From Chloroflexota bacterium (lineage in GTDB: Bacteria; Chloroflexota; Anaerolineae; Anaerolineales; Anaerolineaceae): a stretch of DNA of 64,000 nt. The position numbers and the translations under genes are program-made. The stretch is taken from positions 1 to 64,000 of the forward strand of contig JAKQJC010000005.1 of the NCBI GenBank assembly GCA_029561345.1, given 5' to 3'. Below, piece by piece: positions 1 through 8,410 of this stretch. Numbering within the stretch: position 1 is the first letter of the stretch; the number at the start of each line of letters is the position of its first letter. A model generated the notes under the pieces. The model worked only from the letters and a program-made list of their open reading frames with translations. It ran no database searches and was not told where the DNA came from.

Positions 1-77
1 CTGCGCTGCTTTTCGGGCAGTTCGCTGGCAGCGCTGATCAGTGCCGGTTGTTGGTGTTTGGTGTTTTTTCTGAACAT
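1..77 (-). CDS. Start of a probable transposase gene, cut by window edge
   Basis: An open minus-strand frame begins with ATG at 75-77 and runs off the left edge after 25 codons. Its start reads M-F-R-K-N-T-K-H and continues with Q-Q-P-A-L-I-S-A-A-S-E-L-P-E-K, which resembles from memory the N-terminus of IS1182/IS4-type transposases (an x-F-x-x-N-T-K-H opening followed by L-P-x-K). A TACAAT box (complement of 84-89) lies six bases before the ATG, so the transcript would be leaderless. Position next to an AT-rich island fits a mobile element. Only 25 residues are visible, so the family call is tentative. Confidence 0.4.
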   Translation of the reverse strand, partial: MFRKNTKHQQPALISAASELPEKQR

Positions 78-105
78 GCTCTGATTGTATTAAACTTTCC
101 TGCTT

Positions 106-339
106 TTGGGTAGGTTTCTTACCTTTTTGCAGTGGAGTCAACATTTCTTCGATAAGACAAAAGCATGGTTATATGTGTTTACACTTTTGACCAGTGTTTC
201 ATGGTTCATTTTAGGCAAATCTCATTCGGCCGTCCATATACATATGAATTATGTTTTGTGGTATTTCGGTTTCATCCAGGTTTGTCTGTATATCATTATC
301 AGGTTTTGCATGGATCAAATCAAGGCTGTGCAAAAATAA
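106..339 (+). CDS. Small membrane protein of unknown function, doubtful
   Basis: A 77-codon frame with a TTG start encodes two hydrophobic stretches (about residues 21-36 and 49-66) and a short basic tail. It ends 21 bases before the FAD oxidoreductase gene and shares its AT-rich composition. No Shine-Dalgarno sequence is visible ahead of the TTG, and no family is recognised. It could be a real small membrane partner in a glycan operon, a degraded GtrA-like protein, or a chance frame. Confidence 0.3.
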   Translation: MGRFLTFLQWSQHFFDKTKAWLYVFTLLTSVSWFILGKSHSAVHIHMNYVLWYFGFIQVCLYIIIRFCMDQIKAVQK

Positions 340-360
340 GGAAATCTCACAGGATCGTTC

Positions 361-1479
361 ATGCAGCATTACGACCGGATCATTATTGGCGCAGGATTAT
401 ATGGCCTGTATTCCGCCTTGTTTTGTGCGAAACAGGGTATGCAGGTTCTGGTTCTCGAATACGAAAATGCGCCTTTTAAAAGGGCCACTTATATCAATCA
501 GGCCCGAGTGCATATGGGGTATCACTACCCACGGTCTATTTCCACAGCCTTAAAATCAAAAAGATATTTTGATCGCTTTAATAAGGATTTTGGCTTTTGC
601 ATCAACGCTGAATTTGATCAGATTTATGCCACGAGCGCCAATTTCAGCTGGACAAATGCGGAGCAATTCCGCAAATTCTGCGATAACGCCAGCATTCGTT
701 GTGAAGATATTTCCCCAACAAAATATTTTAACGAAGGCATGTGTGATGGTGCATTTTTAACCCAAGAATATACTTATGATGCATACATATTAAGGGATTA
801 TTTTGTGGGTGAATTAAGCAAATATCCTAAGGTAAAGATTAACTATAATTCTGTAATTTCATCCATCAGAAAACAGGCCCACGAATATATTCTTGGTCTC
901 TCTACCGGAGAAGAATACCAAACAAACTATATTCTCAATGCCACTTATGCCAGCGTCAATCAGATTCATAATATGGTAGGGTTTGAACCATTCAAGATCA
1001 AATATGAATTATGCGAAATAATCCTTTGCAATGTAAACAAGGAATTGAAGGACATTGGCATCACCGTGATGGACGGACCCTTTTTCTCCATTATGCCTTT
1101 TGGCAAAACGGGATTACATTCATTAACATCTGTCACTTTTACGCCTCACACAACCAGTTTTCACGATCTGCCCATTTTCGATTGCCAGAACCATTGCGGC
1201 GATTTTTGTAATGCTCAAAGACTGGGTAACTGCGATGAATGTCCAGCCAGGCCCGAAAGTTCATGGTCCTATATGTCCAATCTCGCCAGAAAATATCTCA
1301 AATCAAAATACGAGATAGAATTTGTCAACGCACTCTATTCCATAAAGCCCATTCTCATGGCCTCAGAAATCGATGATTCTCGCCCAACCGTCATTCGTCA
1401 ATTCAGTGAGAATCCCTCGTTTTTCAGCGTTCTTTCCGGCAAAATCAATACTGTTTATGATTTGGATGAGGTGTTATAA
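361..1479 (+). CDS. FAD-dependent oxidoreductase with a cysteine cluster
   Basis: This 372-residue protein opens with a classic Rossmann FAD-binding loop, G10-A-G12-L-Y-G15, followed by the acidic residue E33 at the end of the second strand, as in the DAO/glycine-oxidase superfamily. Substrate and reaction are unknown. An unusual cluster C275-x3-C279-x3-C283-x7-C291-x2-C294 could bind a metal or an iron-sulfur centre. The gene is directly followed by a GT2 glycosyltransferase gene only one base away, so the two are probably co-transcribed and may work together on a sugar or lipid-linked sugar. Codon use is AT-rich, unlike the bulk of the window, supporting transfer. Confidence 0.8.
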   Translation: MQHYDRIIIGAGLYGLYSALFCAKQGMQVLVLEYENAPFKRATYINQARVHMGYHYPRSISTALKSKRYFDRFNKDFGFCINAEFDQIYATSANFSWTNAEQFRKFCDNASIRCEDISPTKYFNEGMCDGAFLTQEYTYDAYILRDYFVGELSKYPKVKINYNSVISSIRKQAHEYILGLSTGEEYQTNYILNATYASVNQIHNMVGFEPFKIKYELCEIILCNVNKELKDIGITVMDGPFFSIMPFGKTGLHSLTSVTFTPHTTSFHDLPIFDCQNHCGDFCNAQRLGNCDECPARPESSWSYMSNLARKYLKSKYEIEFVNALYSIKPILMASEIDDSRPTVIRQFSENPSFFSVLSGKINTVYDLDEVL

Positions 1480-1480
1480 C

Positions 1481-2419
1481 GTGTTAACAAATAAAGAAAA
1501 AAGCTTCATTTCGGCTGTTGTTTATGTTAATAACAATGAATCCAATATTGTGGAATTCCTTGATGGCCTGATCAACACATTGAAAACTGGTTTTGAGAAA
1601 TTTGAAATTATTTGCGTTGACGATGCTTCCGAAGATGCGAGTGTAGCCAAAATTCGAGGCGTTGCCGAACAACTGGAAAATGGCATTGTCAGTATTATCA
1701 ACATGAGTTATTTTCAAGGCCTTGAAGCCTCCATGAATGCAGGCGTGGACCTTGCCATTGGAGATTTTGTTTTTGAATTTGACAATAATGTCATTGATTA
1801 CGAATTAAGCCTGATAATGGACGTTTATAAACAGTCATTACAGGGCTATGATATTGTCGCAGCCAGCAATGCAAAGCGCAGATTGTCCTCAACCTTGTTT
1901 TATTCCCTGTTTAATCGAAATGCGAAAATGCAATATGAATTAACCACAGAAACTTTCCGGATCTTATCAAGAAGGGCGATCAACCGCATTCATTCCATGA
2001 GTAAGACCATTCCCTATCGGAAAGCTGTGTACGCAAACTGTGGCTTAAAAACAAATCTCATTTTTTATGAAAGGTCCGCATCGATTGATCCGGTTAAATC
2101 AAAACGGGCAGAAAAAAATCGGTACGATGTCGCGATAAATTCATTAATTCTTTTCACAGATGTCGCATATAAAATAGCTATTTTTCTGGCTCTTTTGATG
2201 ATGGGCGCAACCCTGGCTGGTGTTTTTTATACCATTGCCATTTTCATTCTTGGGCAACCTGTTGCTGGCTATACCACCATTATGCTGGTTACGACTGGGG
2301 GATTTTTTGGGGTATTCAGTATTTTGGGAATTATTATCAAGTTTCTATCCATCCTTGTGGATTTAGTTTTTAAGAAACAGAAATATGTTATTGAATCCAT
2401 TGAAAAAATTTCCAAATAA
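1481..2419 (+). CDS. Family 2 glycosyltransferase with C-terminal membrane anchor
   Basis: The GTG at 1481 is preferred because a GAGGTG ribosome site lies at 1468-1473 and the start follows the upstream stop by one base; the frame is open further upstream inside the preceding gene. The 312-residue protein has a GT-A fold with the nucleotide-binding V-D-D-A-S motif in the first third and E-F-D-N-N at the DxD-like position. Two long hydrophobic segments close to the C-terminus resemble ArnC/GtrB-type undecaprenyl-phosphate glycosyltransferases. Known members of that group load a sugar on a polyprenyl phosphate at the cytoplasmic membrane; the sugar here cannot be told. Confidence 0.8.
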   Translation: MLTNKEKSFISAVVYVNNNESNIVEFLDGLINTLKTGFEKFEIICVDDASEDASVAKIRGVAEQLENGIVSIINMSYFQGLEASMNAGVDLAIGDFVFEFDNNVIDYELSLIMDVYKQSLQGYDIVAASNAKRRLSSTLFYSLFNRNAKMQYELTTETFRILSRRAINRIHSMSKTIPYRKAVYANCGLKTNLIFYERSASIDPVKSKRAEKNRYDVAINSLILFTDVAYKIAIFLALLMMGATLAGVFYTIAIFILGQPVAGYTTIMLVTTGGFFGVFSILGIIIKFLSILVDLVFKKQKYVIESIEKISK

Positions 2420-2433
2420 ATCCAATTGCCAAA

Positions 2434-2475
2434 ATAAAAGAACGCCCGCTAAAAAATTCGCGGGCGTTCTTTTAT
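2434..2475. terminator. Strong bidirectional terminator hairpin
   Basis: A 16-base-pair perfect stem (2434-2449 with 2460-2475), GC-rich near the loop and flanked by A/T runs on both sides, lies right after the GT2 stop codon. It can end transcription from the left and from the minus-strand direction. Confidence 0.85.
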
Positions 2476-2486
2476 TCATTTCTTCT

Positions 2487-2783
2487 CTATCTCAACCTGG
2501 CCAGTAAAGCCGCTTTCTCCCCTTCATTAATAAAGCTGGCGCGTGCGGCTGCCAGCGACCGTTCGTGAATAACCTGCGGTTGGATCTTTAAATGGCTGGC
2601 GGCCACGTGGTATTCGTGGCTGAGCGTGATCTGCGAGATGCTTGGATCATCGGTGCAGATCAAAGCATTGATGCCGCCGCGCAGCATGCGCGGCAGGGGG
2701 TGGGCCTTGAAGGCCGGCACCACCCCTGATTGCACGTTACTGGTGATGCATACTTCAAAGGGGGTTTGCCTTTCGGCAGCCAG
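2487..2783 (-). pseudogene. Truncated adenosine deaminase 3' remnant
   Basis: This segment encodes about the last 97 residues of an adenosine deaminase, including the active-site C-T-D-D-P-S motif, and ends with TAG. By hand alignment it differs from the 3' end of the intact gene at 7294-8307 at about 40 of 295 bases (roughly 86% identity), yet only two residues differ (Q for H, A for E). Homology breaks just after the stop codon on one side and at about 2783 on the other. No start codon with a ribosome site is present, so it is not expected to be expressed. The synonymous pattern means the fragment diverged while still part of a working gene, probably in another strain. Confidence 0.85.
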
Positions 2784-2884
2784 GCAAAATCGGCGCATAT
2801 CCTTTTCTGATTTTTTTTGGCAATTACCCCATCCGGTTTTGCGCGAACAGGGCTAAAACCTCAAATCATTTGATGAAATGGAAG

Positions 2885-4645
2885 TTACCGGTTAATTTTA
2901 TATACACTGTAAAAACCGATATCTTTTATTTTTACAAAAGAATTTGGTAGTTCACCTTCAGTGATAGGCGGATTGGTCTTCCAATAGCGCAATTGATATT
3001 GGTTTTTAAGAATCAACCAATCAACGTCTTTCTCTTCAATTTCCTTCAAAATGCCGTGGATATCTTTGTCACAGGTCTGTTCAAACACCTGATTGCAGAA
3101 CAACGGGTTTTGTCTTTCGGTGGCTTCAAAAACGAGATCTTCTCCTGGTAGAAAGGCTATGGTATCGGTAGCTGGAATTGAAGTGTTGATATATTCGACA
3201 AGCTGATCAAATTCCGGCAGCCACAATCCAGGCGTCGTTAAACCTTCCATGCCTGTAAGAGATGAATCCGCTACCGTTCCATTCAAATCAGTGTAAGAGA
3301 TTATACGCGATTGGGTCTGAACCTTCCAAGCCAGAAACAGGGTGATGAAAACACACAAAAAAACGGCCACCCAGCGCCACGCAAAATCGATTTTTTGACC
3401 GGTCAACCATCGAATAATCCAGGCCATCATAATAAAATATACTGGCCACATGCCGTAGGTGGATCCGCGCAATCCCTGCGATAAGGATGATGCGAAAATG
3501 AGCGCGATGCAGATGATGGGCAAAAGAGTGATGAACCCTACCTTGCGCGTTCGAAAATCCAGAACGCCATTCCAGATAAACAATATAGCTGAAAAGACCA
3601 CCATAAAAAACCAGATTCCCGTATTAACCATCACTTCCCGGTCTGGCACTAGACTCAACTGCTGATACAAAGTAAAAGATAACCATCCCAGCCATACAAC
3701 CAGGGCAATTTCCAATATTTTTTTCACCATTTGCTGGATCTTTCGATTTTTTTTCCAAATTAATGGAATAAACCGTAAAGAAGCATACCCAACAGCCAGA
3801 AGAATCCCCGGAATGAACACAACACGCAGCTCATTTATTCCATACTTGAAAAATGAAATATATTCATCTTTCATGACAAAAATAGCAGCAACAGGATCCC
3901 GAATCTGTTTTGGGAAAGTGAAGGTTTGATAAATAAAATCTTGAAGTGCATCCGCTTGGTTCAACCAGATGAAAAAAACGCTAAAAATCAAAGCGATGCT
4001 TGTCAGCGCCGCCCCCAAAAAGATGAACCATCGTCTCGATTTATCAAAAAAGCATATAAAAAGAACGCACAATGTCCAGACGGGGATAAAAATCAAGCCA
4101 ATATTTTGTTTAAATAAGTATGAAGCCCCAACGAGTAATCCGGCAAAAAATCCCCAAAGAAAAGGATGCTTCTGATCAGTATCATAATGGAGACACGCCA
4201 GAAAAGCAGAAATCACAATCAAAAATGTGTTGATATCATAATTGGGAAAAGGATAGATAGAATGCCCCGCGAAAAGGAGAGGCAATAGCATCAGCAAGGT
4301 AAATCTCGGAGATCGTGAAACCTGGCGCATGACCAAGAAACTGATGATAATAATCAAAGCGGAAATAACCATGGTTCCGCCCAGTTGAACATAATGATTA
4401 TATTCGCCTGTTAAATGCATCAACATGGCCATCAAGTAATATGTACCAGGGTTAACTACAAGAAAAAAATCACGGTAGGGAATTTCCCCTTGAAAAATGC
4501 GATAGGCTACATCAGCTTGATAGGCATAGTCAATAAGCGGGGTACCCCTCATTGATTGCACATAATTCATGACCATCGCCAAAACAGCAAATAAAAGCAA
4601 AAACCCCCAGTAAATATAAGCTGTCTTTTTATGGGTCAATTTCAT
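2885..4645 (-). CDS. GT-C type membrane glycosyltransferase (ArnT/PMT-like)
   Basis: A 586-residue protein with about eleven hydrophobic segments and a final soluble domain of about 120 residues. Its first loop carries the F-Q-G-E-I-P-Y-R-D-F-F motif with an R-D pair, as seen in the acidic first loop of GT39/GT83 enzymes. Such enzymes move a sugar from a polyprenyl-phosphate carrier to protein, lipid or glycan on the outer face of the membrane. The gene follows the methyltransferase gene with a two-base gap on the minus strand, so both are probably one operon with the radical SAM gene. AT-rich like its neighbours. Acceptor and donor are unknown. Confidence 0.75.
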   Translation of the reverse strand: MKLTHKKTAYIYWGFLLLFAVLAMVMNYVQSMRGTPLIDYAYQADVAYRIFQGEIPYRDFFLVVNPGTYYLMAMLMHLTGEYNHYVQLGGTMVISALIIIISFLVMRQVSRSPRFTLLMLLPLLFAGHSIYPFPNYDINTFLIVISAFLACLHYDTDQKHPFLWGFFAGLLVGASYLFKQNIGLIFIPVWTLCVLFICFFDKSRRWFIFLGAALTSIALIFSVFFIWLNQADALQDFIYQTFTFPKQIRDPVAAIFVMKDEYISFFKYGINELRVVFIPGILLAVGYASLRFIPLIWKKNRKIQQMVKKILEIALVVWLGWLSFTLYQQLSLVPDREVMVNTGIWFFMVVFSAILFIWNGVLDFRTRKVGFITLLPIICIALIFASSLSQGLRGSTYGMWPVYFIMMAWIIRWLTGQKIDFAWRWVAVFLCVFITLFLAWKVQTQSRIISYTDLNGTVADSSLTGMEGLTTPGLWLPEFDQLVEYINTSIPATDTIAFLPGEDLVFEATERQNPLFCNQVFEQTCDKDIHGILKEIEEKDVDWLILKNQYQLRYWKTNPPITEGELPNSFVKIKDIGFYSVYKINR

Positions 4646-4647
4646 TA

Positions 4648-5832
4648 TTACCTGATGTTATTATTTTTTTCTTTTGGCTGTTTGGCAATAATCACCACAT
4701 TCCAGCAAAGCGGTCCTAAAAATGGGAAAACTGAAATTAGCCAATGGTCAATGGCTGCCAGAGGTTTGTACAACCAAGCCCATTTTTCACCCTCAACGAC
4801 CACTGCTTTCCAGAAACGTTCATTGTTTGGGTTTCTTCTCTGCCAAAAAAACATGAGAATGAAAATAACCAATGTGGTTAGCCAGAACCACTCAACTTCA
4901 ACAGAGGAGAAATATTGCCTGAATTGGTCAATATCAGATAATGTCAGAGGATGTTCATCATCTGATCTGACATGCGTGGCGATTTTTCTGTAAATGTTGA
5001 TAATGGGGTTATAAGCCACGGGTTCCCAGCACACCAGAATGCTTTCATCTGTCATCAGCGAGATTATCTCATCCAGTGCAGTGGAAATATTGACATGGTG
5101 AAATACATTACCTGCATAAATTACATCAAATTTTTCACCTTTGGGAAAGTGAAGGTGATCAATTGAGGCTCTATGCGTTCTGACTCGTGTCTTGTAACTT
5201 TCGGCAAGCAAAGACACCTCCGTCAGCATATCGCGGGATACATCCACCGCTGTAACCTCTGCCCCTTTAACGGCAAAATAAACGCTGGCTTCACCTAATC
5301 CACAACCGATATCCAGCAGTGTCTTCTTGGTTAAATCTCCTAGAGCTGAAGTGATGAAACGCATTTCAGGAGCCGTAACGGACTCATTCATCAAGAAAAT
5401 ATCAATTTTTTTGGGGTCTACACTTTTCGCCCAGGTATCAAACAATAATTCTTCTTCCTGGTAATGACTGTGAAAACGACCCTCCATAATTGATTCGATG
5501 GTGTTTTCGGCATGAATGGACAAACCGCTTTCCATGGCTGCTTGTCGCACATGTTTTTCCAAGATAACTTGATTTTGATTGACTCTGCTTTCCTTTGTAC
5601 CGTGCGAAAACCAGATCAATCCATCTGTACCGAGGGCAATATTTCCGGGTTGAGGATGTGTCCAATACACTGATACTGAATTGTCTAAGCCGTTTTTAAA
5701 TTCCAGTCCTTCTATCCATTGTTGCCAGCCATCAAATGTCTCTGGATCCAACAAACGCTGCACTTCCGATATGCGGCGGCAATGGAGCAGGAAATGGTAA
5801 ACATACGAATTTAAGATCACATTATTACTCAT
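4648..5832 (-). CDS. SAM-dependent methyltransferase with C-terminal hydrophobic segments
   Basis: Residues about 168-280 form a class I methyltransferase core: motif I is L-L-D-I-G-C-G-L-G-E near 172-181, followed by the acidic V-T-A-V-D motif and an N-V-F-H-H motif. The first 160 residues do not match a family I recognise. Near the C-terminus two hydrophobic stretches suggest membrane contact, like lipid or polyprenyl-sugar methylases. It sits between the GT-C enzyme and the radical SAM gene, all on the minus strand, which suggests a joint glycan or lipid modification. The substrate is unknown. Confidence 0.8.
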   Translation of the reverse strand: MSNNVILNSYVYHFLLHCRRISEVQRLLDPETFDGWQQWIEGLEFKNGLDNSVSVYWTHPQPGNIALGTDGLIWFSHGTKESRVNQNQVILEKHVRQAAMESGLSIHAENTIESIMEGRFHSHYQEEELLFDTWAKSVDPKKIDIFLMNESVTAPEMRFITSALGDLTKKTLLDIGCGLGEASVYFAVKGAEVTAVDVSRDMLTEVSLLAESYKTRVRTHRASIDHLHFPKGEKFDVIYAGNVFHHVNISTALDEIISLMTDESILVCWEPVAYNPIINIYRKIATHVRSDDEHPLTLSDIDQFRQYFSSVEVEWFWLTTLVIFILMFFWQRRNPNNERFWKAVVVEGEKWAWLYKPLAAIDHWLISVFPFLGPLCWNVVIIAKQPKEKNNNIR

Positions 5833-5910
5833 CGAACATCATCCAATCTGCAAATCTATCTCATCACCAGCCATACTGTAAGAAGGCAAAGGCACGTACG
5901 GGTCGGTCAA

Positions 5911-7080
5911 TCATTGTTGCGGTGTTGCTGATTTTTGAATTTCTTCAGCAACCTCCAACATTCTTTCGTATGATATTGGCCAGGGTTTAGGAGCTGAAGG
6001 TGTAAGAAAGGTTTTGACGCGTTGAATTTTTGCGTTAAAATATCTCATGGAAATGGTCATTTCAGGAAAACTACCATACATGCAGCCCGGGCATGTACTG
6101 GTAATAGTGTGCAGCTTTTTTCGAATGGCTTTGTCGTGATATAAACGGGGAAAATCTTCCGCGGTCAGAGATACATTTTGCTCTTCCAAACGCCAGTCGC
6201 AGTATGGGGCCATATCACCATTCGGAAGAATAACAAAATACAGATTAGGGCTGTCGCAAACCCCATCATGGCGTTCTCGCCAAGTCAATTTCTCTCCGTG
6301 TACAAAAGAGCGGAAATTGTCAAGGTATTGATCCGAATCATAAAGCAAGTATCCTTGCTCGCGCATTTCTCGGACCCTGGCCAACAATGCGTCAACTGCG
6401 GGGTAATCTTCCGGCTGGAATTGCAAATCTTGATCAAAGGAACAGAATCCGCGAGGGTTCAATTTATTGGTTGTATGGATGGGAACCAATGAGGTGTACC
6501 AGCCTATTCGTGAGCCAAAACGGATGACGTTTTCAGCATCATGTAAATTTTTCTTTTGCAGAACGCAGCCTATTGACGCGAAACTGTTCTTGACGGGCAA
6601 ATATTTAGTAAAAACCGACATGGCGCGAATAGCGCGATGCCATGACCCCGGAATGTTACCATTAATCCATTCCTGATCCGCCGGCTTAAGAGTGTCCAAT
6701 GAGATGGAGATATCATTGCCGCCAGCTTCGATCACCTTGTGTATCATTTCCTCGTTAGCAAGGCCATTGGTTTGCATACGCACATGAACCCCATGTGACG
6801 TGAAAATTTTGATAATTTCCGGCAAATCCGACCTGGAAAAAGGTTCTCCACCCGTAAGCAATACCATGCCCGTACCAATTGTTGCCAAATTTTCCGCGAT
6901 TTTCTTGATTTGATCAAGATTGCATTCAGGCAAATCGGCATTTGCATAGCATATATTGCATTGTTGACAGGCAAGATTACACCGTGCAGTGATGTAGAAT
7001 TGCACATAGACGGGTGTATCCGCGAAAAGCGTGCTTCTCGCCAAAGTTGACATTGTTTTGATTGAGAAAAATGAAAGCAT
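5911..7080 (-). CDS. Radical SAM protein with auxiliary cysteine cluster
   Basis: The C34-x3-C38-x2-C41 motif binds the radical SAM 4Fe-4S cluster, a further Cys follows at 44, and G-G-E-P is found about 40 residues later for SAM binding. The C-terminal third contains several more cysteines (in P-Y-C-D-W and T-C-P-G-C), as in SPASM/twitch domains that hold an auxiliary cluster. The start shown is the first in frame; ATG at 7053 is equally possible. No precursor peptide gene is visible nearby, so a role in modifying a glycan or lipid together with the adjacent methyltransferase is more likely than peptide maturation, but this is inference. Confidence 0.8.
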   Translation of the reverse strand: MLSFFSIKTMSTLARSTLFADTPVYVQFYITARCNLACQQCNICYANADLPECNLDQIKKIAENLATIGTGMVLLTGGEPFSRSDLPEIIKIFTSHGVHVRMQTNGLANEEMIHKVIEAGGNDISISLDTLKPADQEWINGNIPGSWHRAIRAMSVFTKYLPVKNSFASIGCVLQKKNLHDAENVIRFGSRIGWYTSLVPIHTTNKLNPRGFCSFDQDLQFQPEDYPAVDALLARVREMREQGYLLYDSDQYLDNFRSFVHGEKLTWRERHDGVCDSPNLYFVILPNGDMAPYCDWRLEEQNVSLTAEDFPRLYHDKAIRKKLHTITSTCPGCMYGSFPEMTISMRYFNAKIQRVKTFLTPSAPKPWPISYERMLEVAEEIQKSATPQQ

Positions 7081-7293
7081 AAATTACCCGTGGTATCTTA
7101 TTATTACTAACGCATAATTATACCTTAAAATGCTCTCAGCACAATCATTCCCTGACACATTTTGAATGTATTGCCATTTCATCTGATTTACCACAAGAAA
7201 AAAAGTCTCTCCGTCATCCAAATCCCCATTATTTACAAACAGCCCTGTCAATCTCCCGGAATCATAAAAACCTTTCTGATTCTCTGCGGCTGT

Positions 7294-8307
7294 TCATCTC
7301 AACCTGGCCAGCAGCGCCTCCTTTTCCCCTTCATTAATAAAGCTGGCACGCGCAGCCGCCAGCGAGCGCTCATGGATGACATGCGGTTGGATCTTCAGAT
7401 GGCTGGCAGCCACATGGTATTCGTGGCTGAGCGTAATCTGCGAGATACTCGGGTCGTCGGTGCAGATCAGAGCATTGATGCCGCCGCGCAGCATGCGTGG
7501 CAGAGGATGCGCCTTGAAAGCTGGCACCACCCCCGATTGCACATTGCTGGTGATGCACACCTCAAAGGGGGTTTGCCGTTCCGCGGCCAGGGCCATCACC
7601 CGGTCATCTTCCACCACCCGCACCCCGTGTCCAATGCGGTCGGCGTGCATTTCTTCAATGGCATAGCGCACGTTTTCCGGGCCTGACCACTCGCCGGCGT
7701 GAACGGCGATCTTCAGGCCCGCTTTTTGCGCCTCAATAAAAACGGCCCTGAACGGCTCGCCAGGGAACTCCGCTTCATTTCCAGCCAGGTCCAGGCCGCA
7801 AACCCCGCGGTCGCGGCGGTCCACCGCCAGGCCGGCCACCTGTTCGGCCAGTTCCACCGCCTCATGGCGGTTGACGGAAGCAATGAGGCCCACGCTGATA
7901 TTAAATTCACGAGCAGCGTTCATGGCGGCGCTGCACACCCAATCCATCACATCGCCCAGGTCATAGCTCTGGCTGCGGGCCAGCGCCACCGGCGTGAAGC
8001 GCAGCTCCAGGCGCACCAGGTTATCGCTGGCGGCATCTTCCACGGCTTCGCGCGTCAGGCGGGCAATGATTTCAGGCGAACGGTAAAAAAGGCGCAGGGT
8101 TTGAAACTTGGACAGGAAATTTTGCACGCTCGGCTCATCCTCAGGCAAAACCTGAACCAGCGGGCGCAAATGTCCGGTGCTGGATTGAGCCACATTCGAT
8201 TCGCGGGCAATTTCCAGCAAGGTGCGTAAACGCAGAGAGCCCTCAAGGTGCCGGTGCAGGTCAATTTTTGGCAGAGCCTGAAAATCGGGAAAGGTCGAAT
8301 TTTGCAT
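7294..8307 (-). CDS. add: Adenosine deaminase family protein
   Basis: The 337-residue protein has all metal and catalytic motifs of the adenosine/adenine/aminodeoxyfutalosine deaminase family: D-L-H-R-H-L-E-G near the N-terminus, H-A-G-E-W, G-H-G-V-R and C-T-D-D-P-S. The enzyme hydrolyses an amino group from a purine nucleoside or related compound in the cytoplasm; exact substrate cannot be decided from motifs alone. The start is ATG at 8307; an upstream TTG at 8352 is in frame but has no ribosome site. The gene marks the right end of the AT-rich island and its 3' end is duplicated at 2487-2783. Confidence 0.88.
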   Translation of the reverse strand: MQNSTFPDFQALPKIDLHRHLEGSLRLRTLLEIARESNVAQSSTGHLRPLVQVLPEDEPSVQNFLSKFQTLRLFYRSPEIIARLTREAVEDAASDNLVRLELRFTPVALARSQSYDLGDVMDWVCSAAMNAAREFNISVGLIASVNRHEAVELAEQVAGLAVDRRDRGVCGLDLAGNEAEFPGEPFRAVFIEAQKAGLKIAVHAGEWSGPENVRYAIEEMHADRIGHGVRVVEDDRVMALAAERQTPFEVCITSNVQSGVVPAFKAHPLPRMLRGGINALICTDDPSISQITLSHEYHVAASHLKIQPHVIHERSLAAARASFINEGEKEALLARLR

Positions 8308-8384
8308 CTGGTCCACGTCACACCCTATCAAATCGCCGGGGTTGTGCCTCAAATGGGATAAGCTGAGGTGAAAGGAATAAAAAC

Positions 8385-8390
8385 ATTATA
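8385..8390 (-). promoter_or_regulatory. -10 box upstream of adenosine deaminase gene
   Basis: The complement reads TATAAT, 77 bases before the ATG at 8307. No clear -35 element is seen. Confidence 0.45.
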
Positions 8391-8410
8391 GCAGAAACCG
8401 GCTGCAAAGG

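Noticed and set aside
7162..7686. Plus-strand frame of 174 codons overlapping the deaminase 3' end
   Set aside because: Most of it is antisense to the conserved deaminase motifs, and the rest is low-complexity AT-rich spacer.
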